A DNA stretch of 64,000 nucleotides, from NCBI RefSeq assembly GCF_000348725.1, contig NC_020813.1, positions 124,001-188,000 on the forward strand. The letters are read 5' to 3'. Positions 25,244-35,383 of this stretch are shown here, in pieces. The notes below the pieces were generated by a model. It was not told the origin of the DNA. It worked only from the letters and a program-made list of their open reading frames with translations, and searched no databases. Origin of the DNA: Pseudobdellovibrio exovorus JSS. Lineage in GTDB: Bacteria; Bdellovibrionota; Bdellovibrionia; Bdellovibrionales; Bdellovibrionaceae. Position 1 is the first letter of the stretch. Each line of letters opens with the position of its first letter. A program made the position numbers and the translations under genes.

Positions 25244-26077
25244 TTACGTCATAGTAGAGTCTAGATCGAAGAACAAAAGTTCTAAGATTTCTTCACTTGT
25301 CTGCTGAGACAATGGCACGCGGTCAATATCGAAGTAAAAACCCATCAAGTCTTTTTTAAGACCTTCAGACCAATTCTTCTGACCGATAGCTTCCATAGTT
25401 AAGTTTGAGCCCACTAAAATCAATGGTCCATCGCCAGCGGCAGTGTCCATGTAAGCATGTAAGAGCTCCAGAGTTTTTCCAGAAAGACGTTCGATATCGT
25501 CAATGTAGATCGTGATATCTGTCAAAGACGAGAAGTCTTCTTTGCTAGCTAAAGAAGCGGCAATATCATCTAAGTGAACAAACAGATTTCTTTCTGTCAT
25601 TTCGTGGATTTTTAAAGCCACTTTATTGCGGTTTAACTCTGTATGAGATTTAAGTAAAATCACCTGAGACAATGTTTTTCGTGTCGACTTTTCAGAGCTG
25701 TAAAGAGCAATGATTTCATCGCCATCATCAACTAAAGATAAAGTATGAGACTTCGCTTTGACGATGTTCTCTTCTTGTTTCTTTAATTGCATATTGTAAA
25801 GCTTAGGTTCGATGAGGAATTTAACTAGGTCTGTGATCTCAGATTTTTGTTGTTGGTCTAAAACAGAACCGCGGGAAACAATGATGTCTCCTAAGTTATA
25901 GTCTTTTAATTTCAAAGGGATGACCAGATCATCGCCAATAGAATAAAATCCAGTTTTGTTTTCAGCATCCTGAGCACTGATAAGTTTAATTGCACGATAA
26001 GACAGGCTTTTGCCGTACTTTTCTTTGATCAAAGAGTTGGCTTTGATCCACCCCGCATCAGTCATTAAATCATTCAT
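25244..26077 (-). CDS. GAF-like/degenerate NtrC-type AAA+ protein
   Basis: A 277-residue protein. Residues about 45-100 look like the end of a GAF domain (FYSIGDDLVIPLKLKDYNLGD). Residues about 135-265 align by eye with the AAA+ domain of sigma-54 activators: RNKVALKIHEMTERNLFVHL, then a Walker-B-like IYIDDIERL, and DLMGFYFDIDRVPL where activators have DLYYRLNVVPI. The Walker A lysine loop is replaced (LLKSHTELNR) and no GAFTGA loop is present, so ATPase and sigma-54 contact are unlikely. It lies 261 bases downstream of a complete sigma-54 activator gene on the same strand, separated by a terminator. Confidence 0.7.
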   Translation of the reverse strand: MNDLMTDAGWIKANSLIKEKYGKSLSYRAIKLISAQDAENKTGFYSIGDDLVIPLKLKDYNLGDIIVSRGSVLDQQQKSEITDLVKFLIEPKLYNMQLKKQEENIVKAKSHTLSLVDDGDEIIALYSSEKSTRKTLSQVILLKSHTELNRNKVALKIHEMTERNLFVHLDDIAASLASKEDFSSLTDITIYIDDIERLSGKTLELLHAYMDTAAGDGPLILVGSNLTMEAIGQKNWSEGLKKDLMGFYFDIDRVPLSQQTSEEILELLFFDLDSTMT

Positions 26078-26284
26078 TTCTACCCCGCCTTTTACGTTCC
26101 GTTTGAGTATTAGAGTTTCAGCTAAAAAAACTAATATACAAACTGCGTGCCGACTGTTTCAAAATGGGATTTTGGCAGGATTTTCGGTCTACAGCGGCCT
26201 TAAGAATGAACTATAACTATCTGATTTTATGTGTAAAAATAGAAACTTATATTTAGGAAATGTCAAAAGAGTATACAAATAAAA

Positions 26285-26313
26285 ACGCCTTCAAGAAAGT
26301 CTCTTGAAGGCGT
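26285..26313 (-). terminator. Intrinsic terminator of the sigma-54 activator gene
   Basis: A perfect 12-bp stem (acgccttcaaga / tcttgaaggcgt) with a 5-base loop, followed on the minus strand by TTTTATTTG. It starts 26 bases after the activator's stop codon. Confidence 0.88.
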
Positions 26314-26338
26314 GAAGTCTTAGACATGACTGTAAGAA

Positions 26339-27895
26339 TTATCTAGCGATCTTGCGTTTATCCAAGCCGTATTTATCGACTTTCATAATTAAACCCGCGC
26401 GGCTGATGCCCAATTCTTTGGCCAATTTAGACTTGTTCCAACCTGTGCGGCGCAAGCCCTCTTTGATCATTTCGCGCTCTAGATCTTCCAAAGCATCTTT
26501 TAGTTTACCATGAAGGCGAGACCCCTGAACTTTGTTCTTTTCGCCCAACTCAAGGATTTTCGGAGACAAGATTTCGTGTCCGATTTTACTTTCGTCGCCA
26601 GTCAAAACACATAATCTTTCGATTTCATTTTGAAGCTCACGCACGTTACCTGGCCATGGATAATCATAAAGTTTTTCAACTGTACGACCCATTAATTGTT
26701 TTTTCGGTTTACCGCTCTGTTCAGCTACTTTTGTAAGGAAGTGCTCTACTAGAACAGGGATATCTTCTTTACGTTCACGTAAAGGTGGAACGCGGATATT
26801 GATCACGTTTAAGCGGTAGTACAAGTCTTCACGGAATGTGCCTTGTTCAACCATTTCACGTAAGTTTTTATTTGTTGCCGCCACGATACGGACGTCAACT
26901 TTTCTCATCTCGGTAGAACCTACCGGAGTGAAAGTACCTTCTTGTAAAACACGAAGTAACTTAACTTGCATTTGCGGAGATGTATCCCCGATCTCATCCA
27001 AGAAGAAAGTTCCTTTATCTGCCACTTCAAAAAGACCTTTTTTATCTTTTAAAGCACCAGTGAAGGCTCCTTTAACGTGACCGAATAACTCTGATTCCAA
27101 TAAGTTGTCATTGAAAGCCGAACAGTTTTGGATCACAAAGTTTTTATCTTTGCGGTGCGAGTTGTAGTGGATTGATTTTGCAATCAACTCTTTACCCGTA
27201 CCGTTTTCACCTTGAATCATAACAGTTGAGTCAGCAAATTTGATTTTATCTAATAGGGCGTACAGCGACTGCATTGGTTTAGATTTACCGATCATGTTGT
27301 CGTAACGGAAGCGGTTGCCCAGCTCTTTGTTTAACTCAGTGATACGGTCTTCACGGCTTGAGATCTCAACGTGTAATGTTACGATCTCTTGGGCTACTAG
27401 TTCAACAAGCTCACAGAAGTGTTGTTTGTTAGCTTGGTCAACATACTGGAATTTTCCTAGTGATTTTTCAATCACATCATGCGAGCAGCCAAAAGCAGCT
27501 AGACGCTCACGAACTTCAGCAATTCTTTGTGCCGTAGCTTGGTCATTGAAGAAACCTGTTGCGACAACAGTTCCAACATAATCGTTTTCAATAACGATAG
27601 GGAAAACACAAACATCAAAACCCAAGGCATCCCATTTTTTGAAGATGTGTGGGTGATGAGAATGATGTAATTCATTAACAGCAGAAGCGACAAGCTCAGC
27701 TAAGCTAGCTTTAACCGCATCTTTTTTAATAAGAAAGTTAACTGCTGGATTAACGAAGTCGTGCTTATCGTTATCTAAACCTTTTAAGTGACCGCGCTCG
27801 TCTGTGAAAACGATGTCGATACTCCACCAAGAGTGTAGAATGTGTTTTAATTTTTTGATGACGTGAATGTGTTCAAAGTCATTCCAATTGATCAT
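26339..27895 (-). CDS. Sigma-54-dependent transcriptional activator (Fis-type HTH)
   Basis: A 518-residue regulator. The N-terminal 180 residues form a sensory domain (GAF/PocR-like by appearance, with a Cys and a His-rich LHHSHHPHIFKKW stretch) and a linker helix. The central AAA+ domain has Walker A GENGTGKELIAK, the sigma-54 loop ESELFGHVKGAFTGA, Walker B FFLDEIGD and the arginine-finger region REDLYYRLNVINIRVPPL. The C-terminus is a Fis-type HTH (TGWNKSKLAKELGISRAGL). There is no receiver domain, so it responds to a ligand or partner. GGAG precedes the ATG. Confidence 0.93.
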   Translation of the reverse strand: MINWNDFEHIHVIKKLKHILHSWWSIDIVFTDERGHLKGLDNDKHDFVNPAVNFLIKKDAVKASLAELVASAVNELHHSHHPHIFKKWDALGFDVCVFPIVIENDYVGTVVATGFFNDQATAQRIAEVRERLAAFGCSHDVIEKSLGKFQYVDQANKQHFCELVELVAQEIVTLHVEISSREDRITELNKELGNRFRYDNMIGKSKPMQSLYALLDKIKFADSTVMIQGENGTGKELIAKSIHYNSHRKDKNFVIQNCSAFNDNLLESELFGHVKGAFTGALKDKKGLFEVADKGTFFLDEIGDTSPQMQVKLLRVLQEGTFTPVGSTEMRKVDVRIVAATNKNLREMVEQGTFREDLYYRLNVINIRVPPLRERKEDIPVLVEHFLTKVAEQSGKPKKQLMGRTVEKLYDYPWPGNVRELQNEIERLCVLTGDESKIGHEILSPKILELGEKNKVQGSRLHGKLKDALEDLEREMIKEGLRRTGWNKSKLAKELGISRAGLIMKVDKYGLDKRKIAR

Positions 27896-28033
27896 GAGGC
27901 GAACTCCTTTTGTAATATAGAACTAAAAATAGTCTTAATATCGTCAAAGAAGTTATCGTCAATTTTGTGTACAGACTTGAGGAGTTGTCTGAAATATTAT
28001 AGACAGTTTTGGATAGTGTCTCAGAATGAAACA

Positions 28034-29746
28034 CTATCGCATCTGCATCTCGAATAGCTTTGAGTACTCGCCTTTTTTGCTTAATAATTCGCTGTGCGTT
28101 CCCTGTTCAACAATTTTACCTTTATTCAACACTAGAATCAGATCGGCATTTTGAACTGTTGAAAGGCGGTGGGCGATCACGAATGTGGTACGACCTTTCA
28201 TCAGCGTTTCAAGGCCCCGTTGAACCTGTTCTTCACTGATAGAATCTAAGGCGCTTGTGGCTTCATCCAGAATCAAGATAGGTGAATCCTTATAGAAAGC
28301 GCGAGCGATCCCCACACGCTGCTTTTCACCACCAGACAGTAAGTTCCCACGTTCACCTGTTTGCGTGTTGTATTGCAGCGGCAGACGGGAAATAAAATCA
28401 TGGGCATGGGCCGCCTTTGCGGCCCGTTCGACGCCTTCGTGATCTGGGCCGTCTTTTTCAGCCAAGATGTTGTTTTCAATAGTGTCCGAAAATAAGAAAA
28501 CGTCCTGTGAAACTAATCCGATATTATGTCTTAACGCTGATAATTGAATGTCACGGATATTGCGGTCTCCGATTAAGATTTCACCTTTTTGTGGGTCGTA
28601 GAAGCGCGCTAATAAGTTAGCCAGGGTGGATTTACCACTACCGCTTTCTCCGACAAAGGCGACGACTTGGCCTTTGCGAATCGTCAGATTGAAATCCTGT
28701 AAAAGTTTTTCTTCACCATAAGAAAAGTGCACATTTTTATACTGAATCGTTTGCCAGTTTTCAGGAAATGGGATCGGGTTTTGCGCCTCTTCCACTTCGC
28801 TGTCTTCGTCTAACATACTAAAAACACGGGCCGCCGCCACGCGTGTTTCTTGAATACGAACATAGGCCTCTTGGAATTTTTTAATAGGTTCATTCACTTG
28901 CAATAAAGCTGTGATGAAACCAATTAGAGTTCCAGCAGTAGCTAACCCTAAAGAAATTTTTTGCGAGAAGTAGAAAACGACACCCAAAATTAAAAAGGTC
29001 GCAATAAACTCGGTGATCGGACCCATAGATTCAATCAGTGCATGGACCTTGCGGCGCATGTAGATGAAGTCGCCACCTTGTTGTTTTAAGCGGGTTTCCA
29101 TTCGCTTTTCTAGATTGAAAGCTTGAATTGTACGAACGCCATCAAGAGACTCTTTAATGGTCGCCGTAATTTTTTCAAGCTGTTCGATGCCGAAAATCGA
29201 GTATTTGCGAATGCCTCTAGAGATTTTCTTTAAAAATATAGCCAATAGCGGAGTGACAAATAAAATATAAATAGTTAGCTGTGCATCTAAGACAAACAAG
29301 TTGCGAATAAGAAAAATAAAAACCAAAGGAGCACTGAAAAGGTCCGCAAAAAGACGTAACCCATCATGTACAATGCGGATATCATTCATTGTACGACTGA
29401 TCAGACCGCCCGAGCCCGCAGCATAGTTATTATGAAACTTTAAATTCAATTTCATAAATTTAGTTTGTAATTTTTGGCGCAGAGCTTGGGACACTTTTTC
29501 TGCGGCCATATTCATAAGAAAGATATGGAAATAGCGGCTAACACCAATACCGAAAGCTAAGGCCACACCGACCCAAGCCATACTACGCAATTTATCAGGA
29601 TTAGAAGCCGCATCGATCATCTGTTGAATAAAAAGGGCGATATAACCTTTACAAGCGGCTCCGGTAATACCTGTGATGGCAACAATAATTAAATACTTTT
29701 TAAAGGCAAAAAGCTCTTTTAAGACGGACTTCAACTCACTTGGCAT
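28034..29746 (-). CDS. MsbA-like ABC exporter (half-transporter)
   Basis: A 570-residue fusion of a six-helix exporter domain (about 1-320) and an ATPase domain. The latter shows Walker A GESGSGKSTLANLL, the SQDVFLF Q-loop, signature LSGGEKQRVGIARAF, Walker B ILILDEATSALD and the AHRLSTV H-loop. This is the MsbA/LmrA subfamily; lipid A flipping is plausible but not provable from sequence. Its start overlaps uvrA by 11 bases, so it is translated from the same mRNA. Confidence 0.9.
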   Translation of the reverse strand: MPSELKSVLKELFAFKKYLIIVAITGITGAACKGYIALFIQQMIDAASNPDKLRSMAWVGVALAFGIGVSRYFHIFLMNMAAEKVSQALRQKLQTKFMKLNLKFHNNYAAGSGGLISRTMNDIRIVHDGLRLFADLFSAPLVFIFLIRNLFVLDAQLTIYILFVTPLLAIFLKKISRGIRKYSIFGIEQLEKITATIKESLDGVRTIQAFNLEKRMETRLKQQGGDFIYMRRKVHALIESMGPITEFIATFLILGVVFYFSQKISLGLATAGTLIGFITALLQVNEPIKKFQEAYVRIQETRVAAARVFSMLDEDSEVEEAQNPIPFPENWQTIQYKNVHFSYGEEKLLQDFNLTIRKGQVVAFVGESGSGKSTLANLLARFYDPQKGEILIGDRNIRDIQLSALRHNIGLVSQDVFLFSDTIENNILAEKDGPDHEGVERAAKAAHAHDFISRLPLQYNTQTGERGNLLSGGEKQRVGIARAFYKDSPILILDEATSALDSISEEQVQRGLETLMKGRTTFVIAHRLSTVQNADLILVLNKGKIVEQGTHSELLSKKGEYSKLFEMQMR

Positions 29747-32606
29747 TTGTTTTTCCTATATATTTCTTAAGATATTGTCCGGTTAGGCTTTTCTTGCTCG
29801 CCATGACTTTTTCTACATTTCCCGCGACGACAACTTGTCCGCCACCGCGTCCGGCTTCAGGTCCCATATCAATGATGTAGTCAGCACTTTTGATCACATC
29901 TAAATTGTGTTCAACCACAATAACTGATCCGCCCGCTTCGATTAATTTATGTAAGACCTTCATCAGTAACTCCACTTCGCGGAAGTGAAGTCCTGTTGTG
30001 GGCTCATCTAAAATATACAAAGTGGCTTTCTGTGAAACTTGTGAAAGCTCTTTGGCGATTTTTAATCTTTGGGATTCTCCGCCACTGAGTGAGTTGGCGG
30101 GTTGTCCTAGAGTTAAATAATCTAAGCCGACCTCTTTTAAAACAGACAAAGGCTTGCGCACATTCGGATGGGCCACAAAAAAGTTCATGGCTTCGGCAAC
30201 AGTCATAGAAAGAATCTGATGAATGTTTTTGTTGTTAAACTGAACCTCTAAAATTTCTGGTCGATATTTTTTACCATCGCAAACATCACAGGGAATAATG
30301 ACGTTATCCATGAACTGCATATCGATCTCTTCAAAGCCGGTCCCTTTACAAGCGGGGCAGCGACCACCATCCACATTTAAACTGAATGTCCCTGCAGTAT
30401 AGCCACGCTGTTGCGATTCGGGTGTACTAGCCATTAAATTACGAATGGCATCGAAAGCTTTTAGATACGTGATCGGTGAACTCCGCGCTGACTTTCCAAT
30501 CGGGGATTGGTCAATCAGTAGAACGTTCTTGATGTTTTCAGTGCCTAGAAGTTTTTTATATTCTTGTACCGGTTCGTATTCTAAATCCAGCTGACGAGCC
30601 AAAGCGGGATAAAGAGTTTTGCTTACTAGCGTCGATTTGCCAGAGCCACTGACGCCGCTGACAACGACAAGACGATTAAGAGGAAACTCGACATCAATGT
30701 TTTTTAAGTTGTGACCTTTGCATCCTGTTAGCTCTAATTTGTAGCGATAGTTTTCTAGCTCGACAGGACGGCTGATACGTAAAGCCGCATTCTGTTTTGG
30801 CTTTAAATAGGGAACAGTAACAGAATCTTTAGAATCGTAAAAAGATTCTGTCGCCCCTGAATAGATCACCTGACCACCGAGGTAGCCAGAACCGGGGCCC
30901 ATTTCAATAATGTTCTCTGAATTACGAATAACATCGTGATCATGTTCGACGATGACTAAGGTATTCCCAAGATCTTTTAAGTCTTTCAGAATCGAGATCA
31001 AGCGATCATTGTCCCGTGGATGTAAACCCACAGTGGGCTCATCCAAAACGTACAGGGCTTGAGATAAGCCCATTCCTAATTGGTTAGCTAAAACAAGGCG
31101 CTGGTATTCACCGCCAGATAAGGTGCGTGTTTCACGATCTAAGGAAAGATAGTTAACTCCGACACGCATTAAAAAATTCAAACGGGCACGGATTTGTTTA
31201 AGAACTTCCCCAGCCACTTCGGTTTGATAATCATTTAAAGTGAGTTTTTCAAAGAAGTGATAAAGATCTTCAATGGTCTTTGAAGTCAGTTGGCCGATAT
31301 TGTGTTTATCAATTAAGATTGTCTGCACTTCATGGCGTAGGCGTGAGCCATGGCAATCTGTACACTGTTTGGGACTGCGATAGCGCGCGATAAAAACGCG
31401 CACATGCATTTTGTATTTTAATTCTTCTAGATATTCAAAAAGCCCTTTGACGCCGAAGAAATCTTTATTGCCGTTCCAGATCAGATCCCGATGGGGTTTC
31501 GACAGATCTTTCCATGGCTTCGTTAAAGGGATTTTTTGCTTTTTACAATAGGCGATCAGGGCGCGTTTGTCCTGTTCAGCGCTCGGCATGGTAAAGGGAT
31601 TTAAAGCTCCCTCTGCAATGGATAAATTCGGATTAGGAATAACTTTGGCTTCATCCAGTTCTAAGATATTTCCAAAACCTTTACAGGTCGGGCACGCTCC
31701 CATTGGGGAATTAAAAGAAAAGAGCTTAGAGGTAATAGGCGGAGGTGACCATCCGCAAATAGAACAGGAAGGTTCTTCACTGAGCTTTAAGGCTTGCCCC
31801 TCTGTTGTGACCACGAGGGCTTTGCGAATGTTGACACCCACAGAGTATTTTAAGCTGGCTTCGTAAGCCTGAGTGATGGAATCGGTCAGGCGACCTTTTT
31901 CATCTTCAGTGAAAGCCATGCGATCAATCACTAGGTAAAACGTATCTGCGGGAATACCTTTTTTAATTTGTGCCGGAGTGCCGAGGTCGATCATTTCGCC
32001 AACTTCGTAAGTGGCAGCACCGCTTGCGGCATCAGATTTTTTCTTTGGCTTTGTTTCTGTAACAGTTGTGATGCGTAGGTAGCCCTCTTGTAAAAGTAGG
32101 GCGTGAAGTTTCTTGCCTTCTAAGACACGTTTGCCTTTAGGAACTTCAACCAAGATATATCCACGTTTATCAGTAAACTGTTTTAAAACTAAATCAGTGG
32201 CTTCGGTTGTCGACGTTTTACCTGCAGGGATATGATGATCAGGGCAGTAGGCCACTCCGATTTTTTCAAAGAGCAGACGCAAATAATCAATCAGTTCTGT
32301 TGTGGTTCCAACTGTTGAGCGGCTGGATTTAACAGTATTTTTTTGCTCAATCGAAATAGCTGGTGGGATATTTTCAATGCCTTCAATATCTGGCTTTGGA
32401 GCTTTATTCAAAAACTGACGGGCATAGTTCGACATACTTTCGATGAAGCGGCGTTGGCCTTCAGCGAATAGAGTTTCAAAAGCCAACGAGCTTTTGCCTG
32501 ATCCCGAAGGACCGCAAATAACAGTCAGTTGGCCGAGGGGAATATTCACTTCGACATTTTTTAAATTATTTTGTTTGATTCCCCAAACGTGTATGTTTTT
32601 GCTCAT
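29736..32606 (-). CDS. uvrA: Excinuclease ABC subunit A
   Basis: Damage-recognition subunit of nucleotide excision repair. Two ABC-type ATPase modules are present: Walker A motifs GPSGSGKSSLAFET near residue 32 and GVSGSGKSTLVSK near 645, signatures TLSGGEYQRL and SLSGGESQRLKIA, plus zinc-finger cysteine pairs (CSICG...CPTC; CPACKGTG...CDVC). Length 956 is normal, with a short Lys/Ala insert (KPKKKSDAASGAATYE) near residue 190. It begins 4 bases after the PBP gene's stop. Confidence 0.97.
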   Translation of the reverse strand: MSKNIHVWGIKQNNLKNVEVNIPLGQLTVICGPSGSGKSSLAFETLFAEGQRRFIESMSNYARQFLNKAPKPDIEGIENIPPAISIEQKNTVKSSRSTVGTTTELIDYLRLLFEKIGVAYCPDHHIPAGKTSTTEATDLVLKQFTDKRGYILVEVPKGKRVLEGKKLHALLLQEGYLRITTVTETKPKKKSDAASGAATYEVGEMIDLGTPAQIKKGIPADTFYLVIDRMAFTEDEKGRLTDSITQAYEASLKYSVGVNIRKALVVTTEGQALKLSEEPSCSICGWSPPPITSKLFSFNSPMGACPTCKGFGNILELDEAKVIPNPNLSIAEGALNPFTMPSAEQDKRALIAYCKKQKIPLTKPWKDLSKPHRDLIWNGNKDFFGVKGLFEYLEELKYKMHVRVFIARYRSPKQCTDCHGSRLRHEVQTILIDKHNIGQLTSKTIEDLYHFFEKLTLNDYQTEVAGEVLKQIRARLNFLMRVGVNYLSLDRETRTLSGGEYQRLVLANQLGMGLSQALYVLDEPTVGLHPRDNDRLISILKDLKDLGNTLVIVEHDHDVIRNSENIIEMGPGSGYLGGQVIYSGATESFYDSKDSVTVPYLKPKQNAALRISRPVELENYRYKLELTGCKGHNLKNIDVEFPLNRLVVVSGVSGSGKSTLVSKTLYPALARQLDLEYEPVQEYKKLLGTENIKNVLLIDQSPIGKSARSSPITYLKAFDAIRNLMASTPESQQRGYTAGTFSLNVDGGRCPACKGTGFEEIDMQFMDNVIIPCDVCDGKKYRPEILEVQFNNKNIHQILSMTVAEAMNFFVAHPNVRKPLSVLKEVGLDYLTLGQPANSLSGGESQRLKIAKELSQVSQKATLYILDEPTTGLHFREVELLMKVLHKLIEAGGSVIVVEHNLDVIKSADYIIDMGPEAGRGGGQVVVAGNVEKVMASKKSLTGQYLKKYIGKTNAK

Positions 32607-32610
32607 TCAC

Positions 32611-35244
32611 CTATTCATCCATGTCCTGCTTCAGCAGGTCTGTGGTTTCTTCAGAACGGCTTGTCGCAGTCGTGGGTTCAGTGCCTTCTACAAAGGCTTG
32701 GTTGATAACACGCTTGCTTGCCGAGTTCGCCAGCTTACCAGTTTCTGCATCGATTTTCACGACTTTAACATGTTCTGGCATAGGGAATGACGTAACAGGT
32801 AAATTCTTATGGGCCACTTTCATATAGTCTAACCAGATAGGCAGCGCTGCGCGTCCGCCGACCTCTGATCGGCCAATAGTTCTTTCTTTATCGAAACCAA
32901 CCCATACGCCTGTGGCTACATTGGGTGTGTAGCCAACGAACCAAGCATCAAAATAGCCGTTTGTACTTCCTGTTTTTCCGGCAACCTCACGGCCCAGTTG
33001 AGCGGCACGTCCGCCTGTACCATTAGGGTCGGTGACAGTCGCTTTTAGCATATCCGTAATCACATAAGCTACTTCTGGTTTAATCAACTGTTCGGGATTA
33101 TCAAAGTAGAAATCAGATTCAGTTGTACGTGAACCTTCAAGGTAAGCTTTGCGTTTCGTTTCAAAGGCCTCTTCAATTTTACGAGTTTCCTCTGCAAAGC
33201 GAACATCAAGGTCTAATTTGTCTAATAGAGTTTTACCTGTGCGATCGATGACTTTTTTAATCATCAGCGGGCGAGTTCTTAAACCATTGCGGCCAAACTG
33301 CGAAAACACTTTGGTCATCTCATAAAGTGTTAACGAGCTAGATCCTAAAACCAATGTGAAATCCTGATTGAGTTTTGAAAATACACCTAGGCGTTGTGAA
33401 AACTCAGTGGCATAAGGCACGCCGATATCTTCCATGATTTTCACAGAGGGAATATTCAGCGATCGCGCCAGAGCGTTTCGCATGGTGATTTCACCATTGA
33501 AATCGCGCGAGTGATTTGAAGGTTTCCAAACACGTGCATCTTGTTGGCCTTCGTCTCCGCCAGATTGTCGGTAGGCAATAGGGGCATCGATTAACGGCGT
33601 TGACGGATTATATCCCTTATTCAAAGCGGCAGCAAAGACGATAGCTTTAAAGGAAGACCCTGTTTGTCTAGCGGCTTGTAAAGCGCGATTGAATTCGTTA
33701 CGAGCAAAACTGTAGCCGCCAACTAAAGCCAAGACCTCTTGGGTCTCTTGATCAATAGAAAGCAGAGATCCTTCAACTTGAGGCTCTTGATCCAATTCAA
33801 GATTCAAGTGGCGTGCGGCATCAGGGCGTGTGACATTCTTACGAGTCGTGCTTTTCTTCCAATCCATTTTTTCCGAGACGATTTTAACTAGAACGACGTC
33901 GCCTTTTTTTACAGCTTGAGATGGATTTTTAATTTGATCTTGTTCGGGACGTTTTTCGAAGTTAGGTTTACGGGCCCACATCATGGTTTCAAAGTCGATA
34001 TAACCTTTTGTCTCGGGCAACTGCACTTCTACATAGCCGATGCCATCATTCACTTCTGTGACAACACCTTCATAGCTAGAGCCAACTTTTAAGAAAGAGG
34101 GAAGTTTATCTGTTTCGGCCTGTTCACGTGGATTTGCATTCGCTGTGGCCTTCGCGCCACGGCGAGGATGCCATTCGATTTCGGCAAAAGTTCCATCGGG
34201 TAAAATGATACGCTCGGGATTGGATTCGGTGATCAGACGTGTTTTTTGTTTTTGTAGAAACTCTTCAACTTCATCCGCTTCTAATGTCTGCAATGGTCCG
34301 CGGAAACCCTGACGCTTATCCAAATCTTTTAGCCCATCAACAACAGCTTGATTGGCTGCTTTTTGTTTTTCTAAATCTAAGCCTGTGTAAATACGAATAC
34401 CTTGATCTAGAAGAACATTTTCACCCAACTGTTTTACTAAAAGCTGACGAATAGTTTCTAAATAAAACGGAGCAAAACTTTCGTAATCTTCTTTCAGATA
34501 GACTTTCACTGGCTGCTTAATTGTCGCTTCGGCTTCCTCACGCGAGATGTGCCCGACATCAGCCATACGATTTAACACATAGATTTGTCTTTCCTTCGCT
34601 CGTGAAGGGTTGCGATCTGGTGAAAATCTGGATGGGGCAGGATGAAGACCAGCCAGAATAGCTGCTTCAGCTAATGACAGTTGCTTTACATTTTTTCTAA
34701 AATAGGTTTGTGCTGCCATTTCGATGCCGTAAGCACTTTGACCGAAGTAAATTTGATTCAAGTAAAGATAAAGAATTTCTTCTTTACTTAGATTTTTTTC
34801 CATCTGAATGGCAAGAAGGATATCTTTGATTTTACGTGTATAAGTTCTTTCGTTCGAGAGGAACAAAGTTTTTGCAACCTGTTGTGTGATGGTTGAACCA
34901 CCCTGTACTTTTTGTCCCGCACGCATGTTCACAATCGCAGCCCGCATTAGACCCATGTAGTTGATACCGCTGTGATTAAAGAATTGATCATCTTCCGCAG
35001 CTAAAAAGGCATCGACAACTATTTTAGGAATATCTTTGTAGGGAACTAAAACGCGGCGCTCGCGAAAGAACTCACCGATCTTTTTGTTATTGCGATCATA
35101 GACCTGTGAAACCAAAAGTGGCTGGTAATCTTCGATCTTAATAATTTCAGGCAGACTTTTATTGATTGATGAATAAACCAAGTAGACAGTTAAAACAGAT
35201 AAAACAATTAGAGCCCCAACACCGATGAGAATCTTTTTCAGCAT
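32611..35244 (-). CDS. Class A penicillin-binding protein (PBP1A family)
   Basis: Bifunctional peptidoglycan glycosyltransferase/transpeptidase. It has a signal-anchor helix (5-27) and a GT51 domain with AAEDDQFFNHSGI (catalytic Glu), GGSTITQQVAK and KEEILYLYLNQIYFG. An OB-like insert lies at about 375-435 (VGSSYEGVVTEVNDGIGYVEV). The transpeptidase domain has the SxxK motif TGSSFK, an SLN motif (RSLNIPSV) and the KTG triad AGKTGST. Length 877. It is the first gene of a PBP-uvrA-ABC exporter run and is preceded by a GGGGA site. Confidence 0.95.
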   Translation of the reverse strand: MLKKILIGVGALIVLSVLTVYLVYSSINKSLPEIIKIEDYQPLLVSQVYDRNNKKIGEFFRERRVLVPYKDIPKIVVDAFLAAEDDQFFNHSGINYMGLMRAAIVNMRAGQKVQGGSTITQQVAKTLFLSNERTYTRKIKDILLAIQMEKNLSKEEILYLYLNQIYFGQSAYGIEMAAQTYFRKNVKQLSLAEAAILAGLHPAPSRFSPDRNPSRAKERQIYVLNRMADVGHISREEAEATIKQPVKVYLKEDYESFAPFYLETIRQLLVKQLGENVLLDQGIRIYTGLDLEKQKAANQAVVDGLKDLDKRQGFRGPLQTLEADEVEEFLQKQKTRLITESNPERIILPDGTFAEIEWHPRRGAKATANANPREQAETDKLPSFLKVGSSYEGVVTEVNDGIGYVEVQLPETKGYIDFETMMWARKPNFEKRPEQDQIKNPSQAVKKGDVVLVKIVSEKMDWKKSTTRKNVTRPDAARHLNLELDQEPQVEGSLLSIDQETQEVLALVGGYSFARNEFNRALQAARQTGSSFKAIVFAAALNKGYNPSTPLIDAPIAYRQSGGDEGQQDARVWKPSNHSRDFNGEITMRNALARSLNIPSVKIMEDIGVPYATEFSQRLGVFSKLNQDFTLVLGSSSLTLYEMTKVFSQFGRNGLRTRPLMIKKVIDRTGKTLLDKLDLDVRFAEETRKIEEAFETKRKAYLEGSRTTESDFYFDNPEQLIKPEVAYVITDMLKATVTDPNGTGGRAAQLGREVAGKTGSTNGYFDAWFVGYTPNVATGVWVGFDKERTIGRSEVGGRAALPIWLDYMKVAHKNLPVTSFPMPEHVKVVKIDAETGKLANSASKRVINQAFVEGTEPTTATSRSEETTDLLKQDMDE

Positions 35245-35383
35245 AATTCCCCGCTTCAGATTAAAAATATCCTAAAGAAAATCAGGGTTTATACTAACAT
35301 CAATCATAGAACGAGACACCCTTTGCCTGCACATGGCTCGACAAAGGTAGTAGGTGTTTTCGGCGCTATTTTGACTGGAAATC

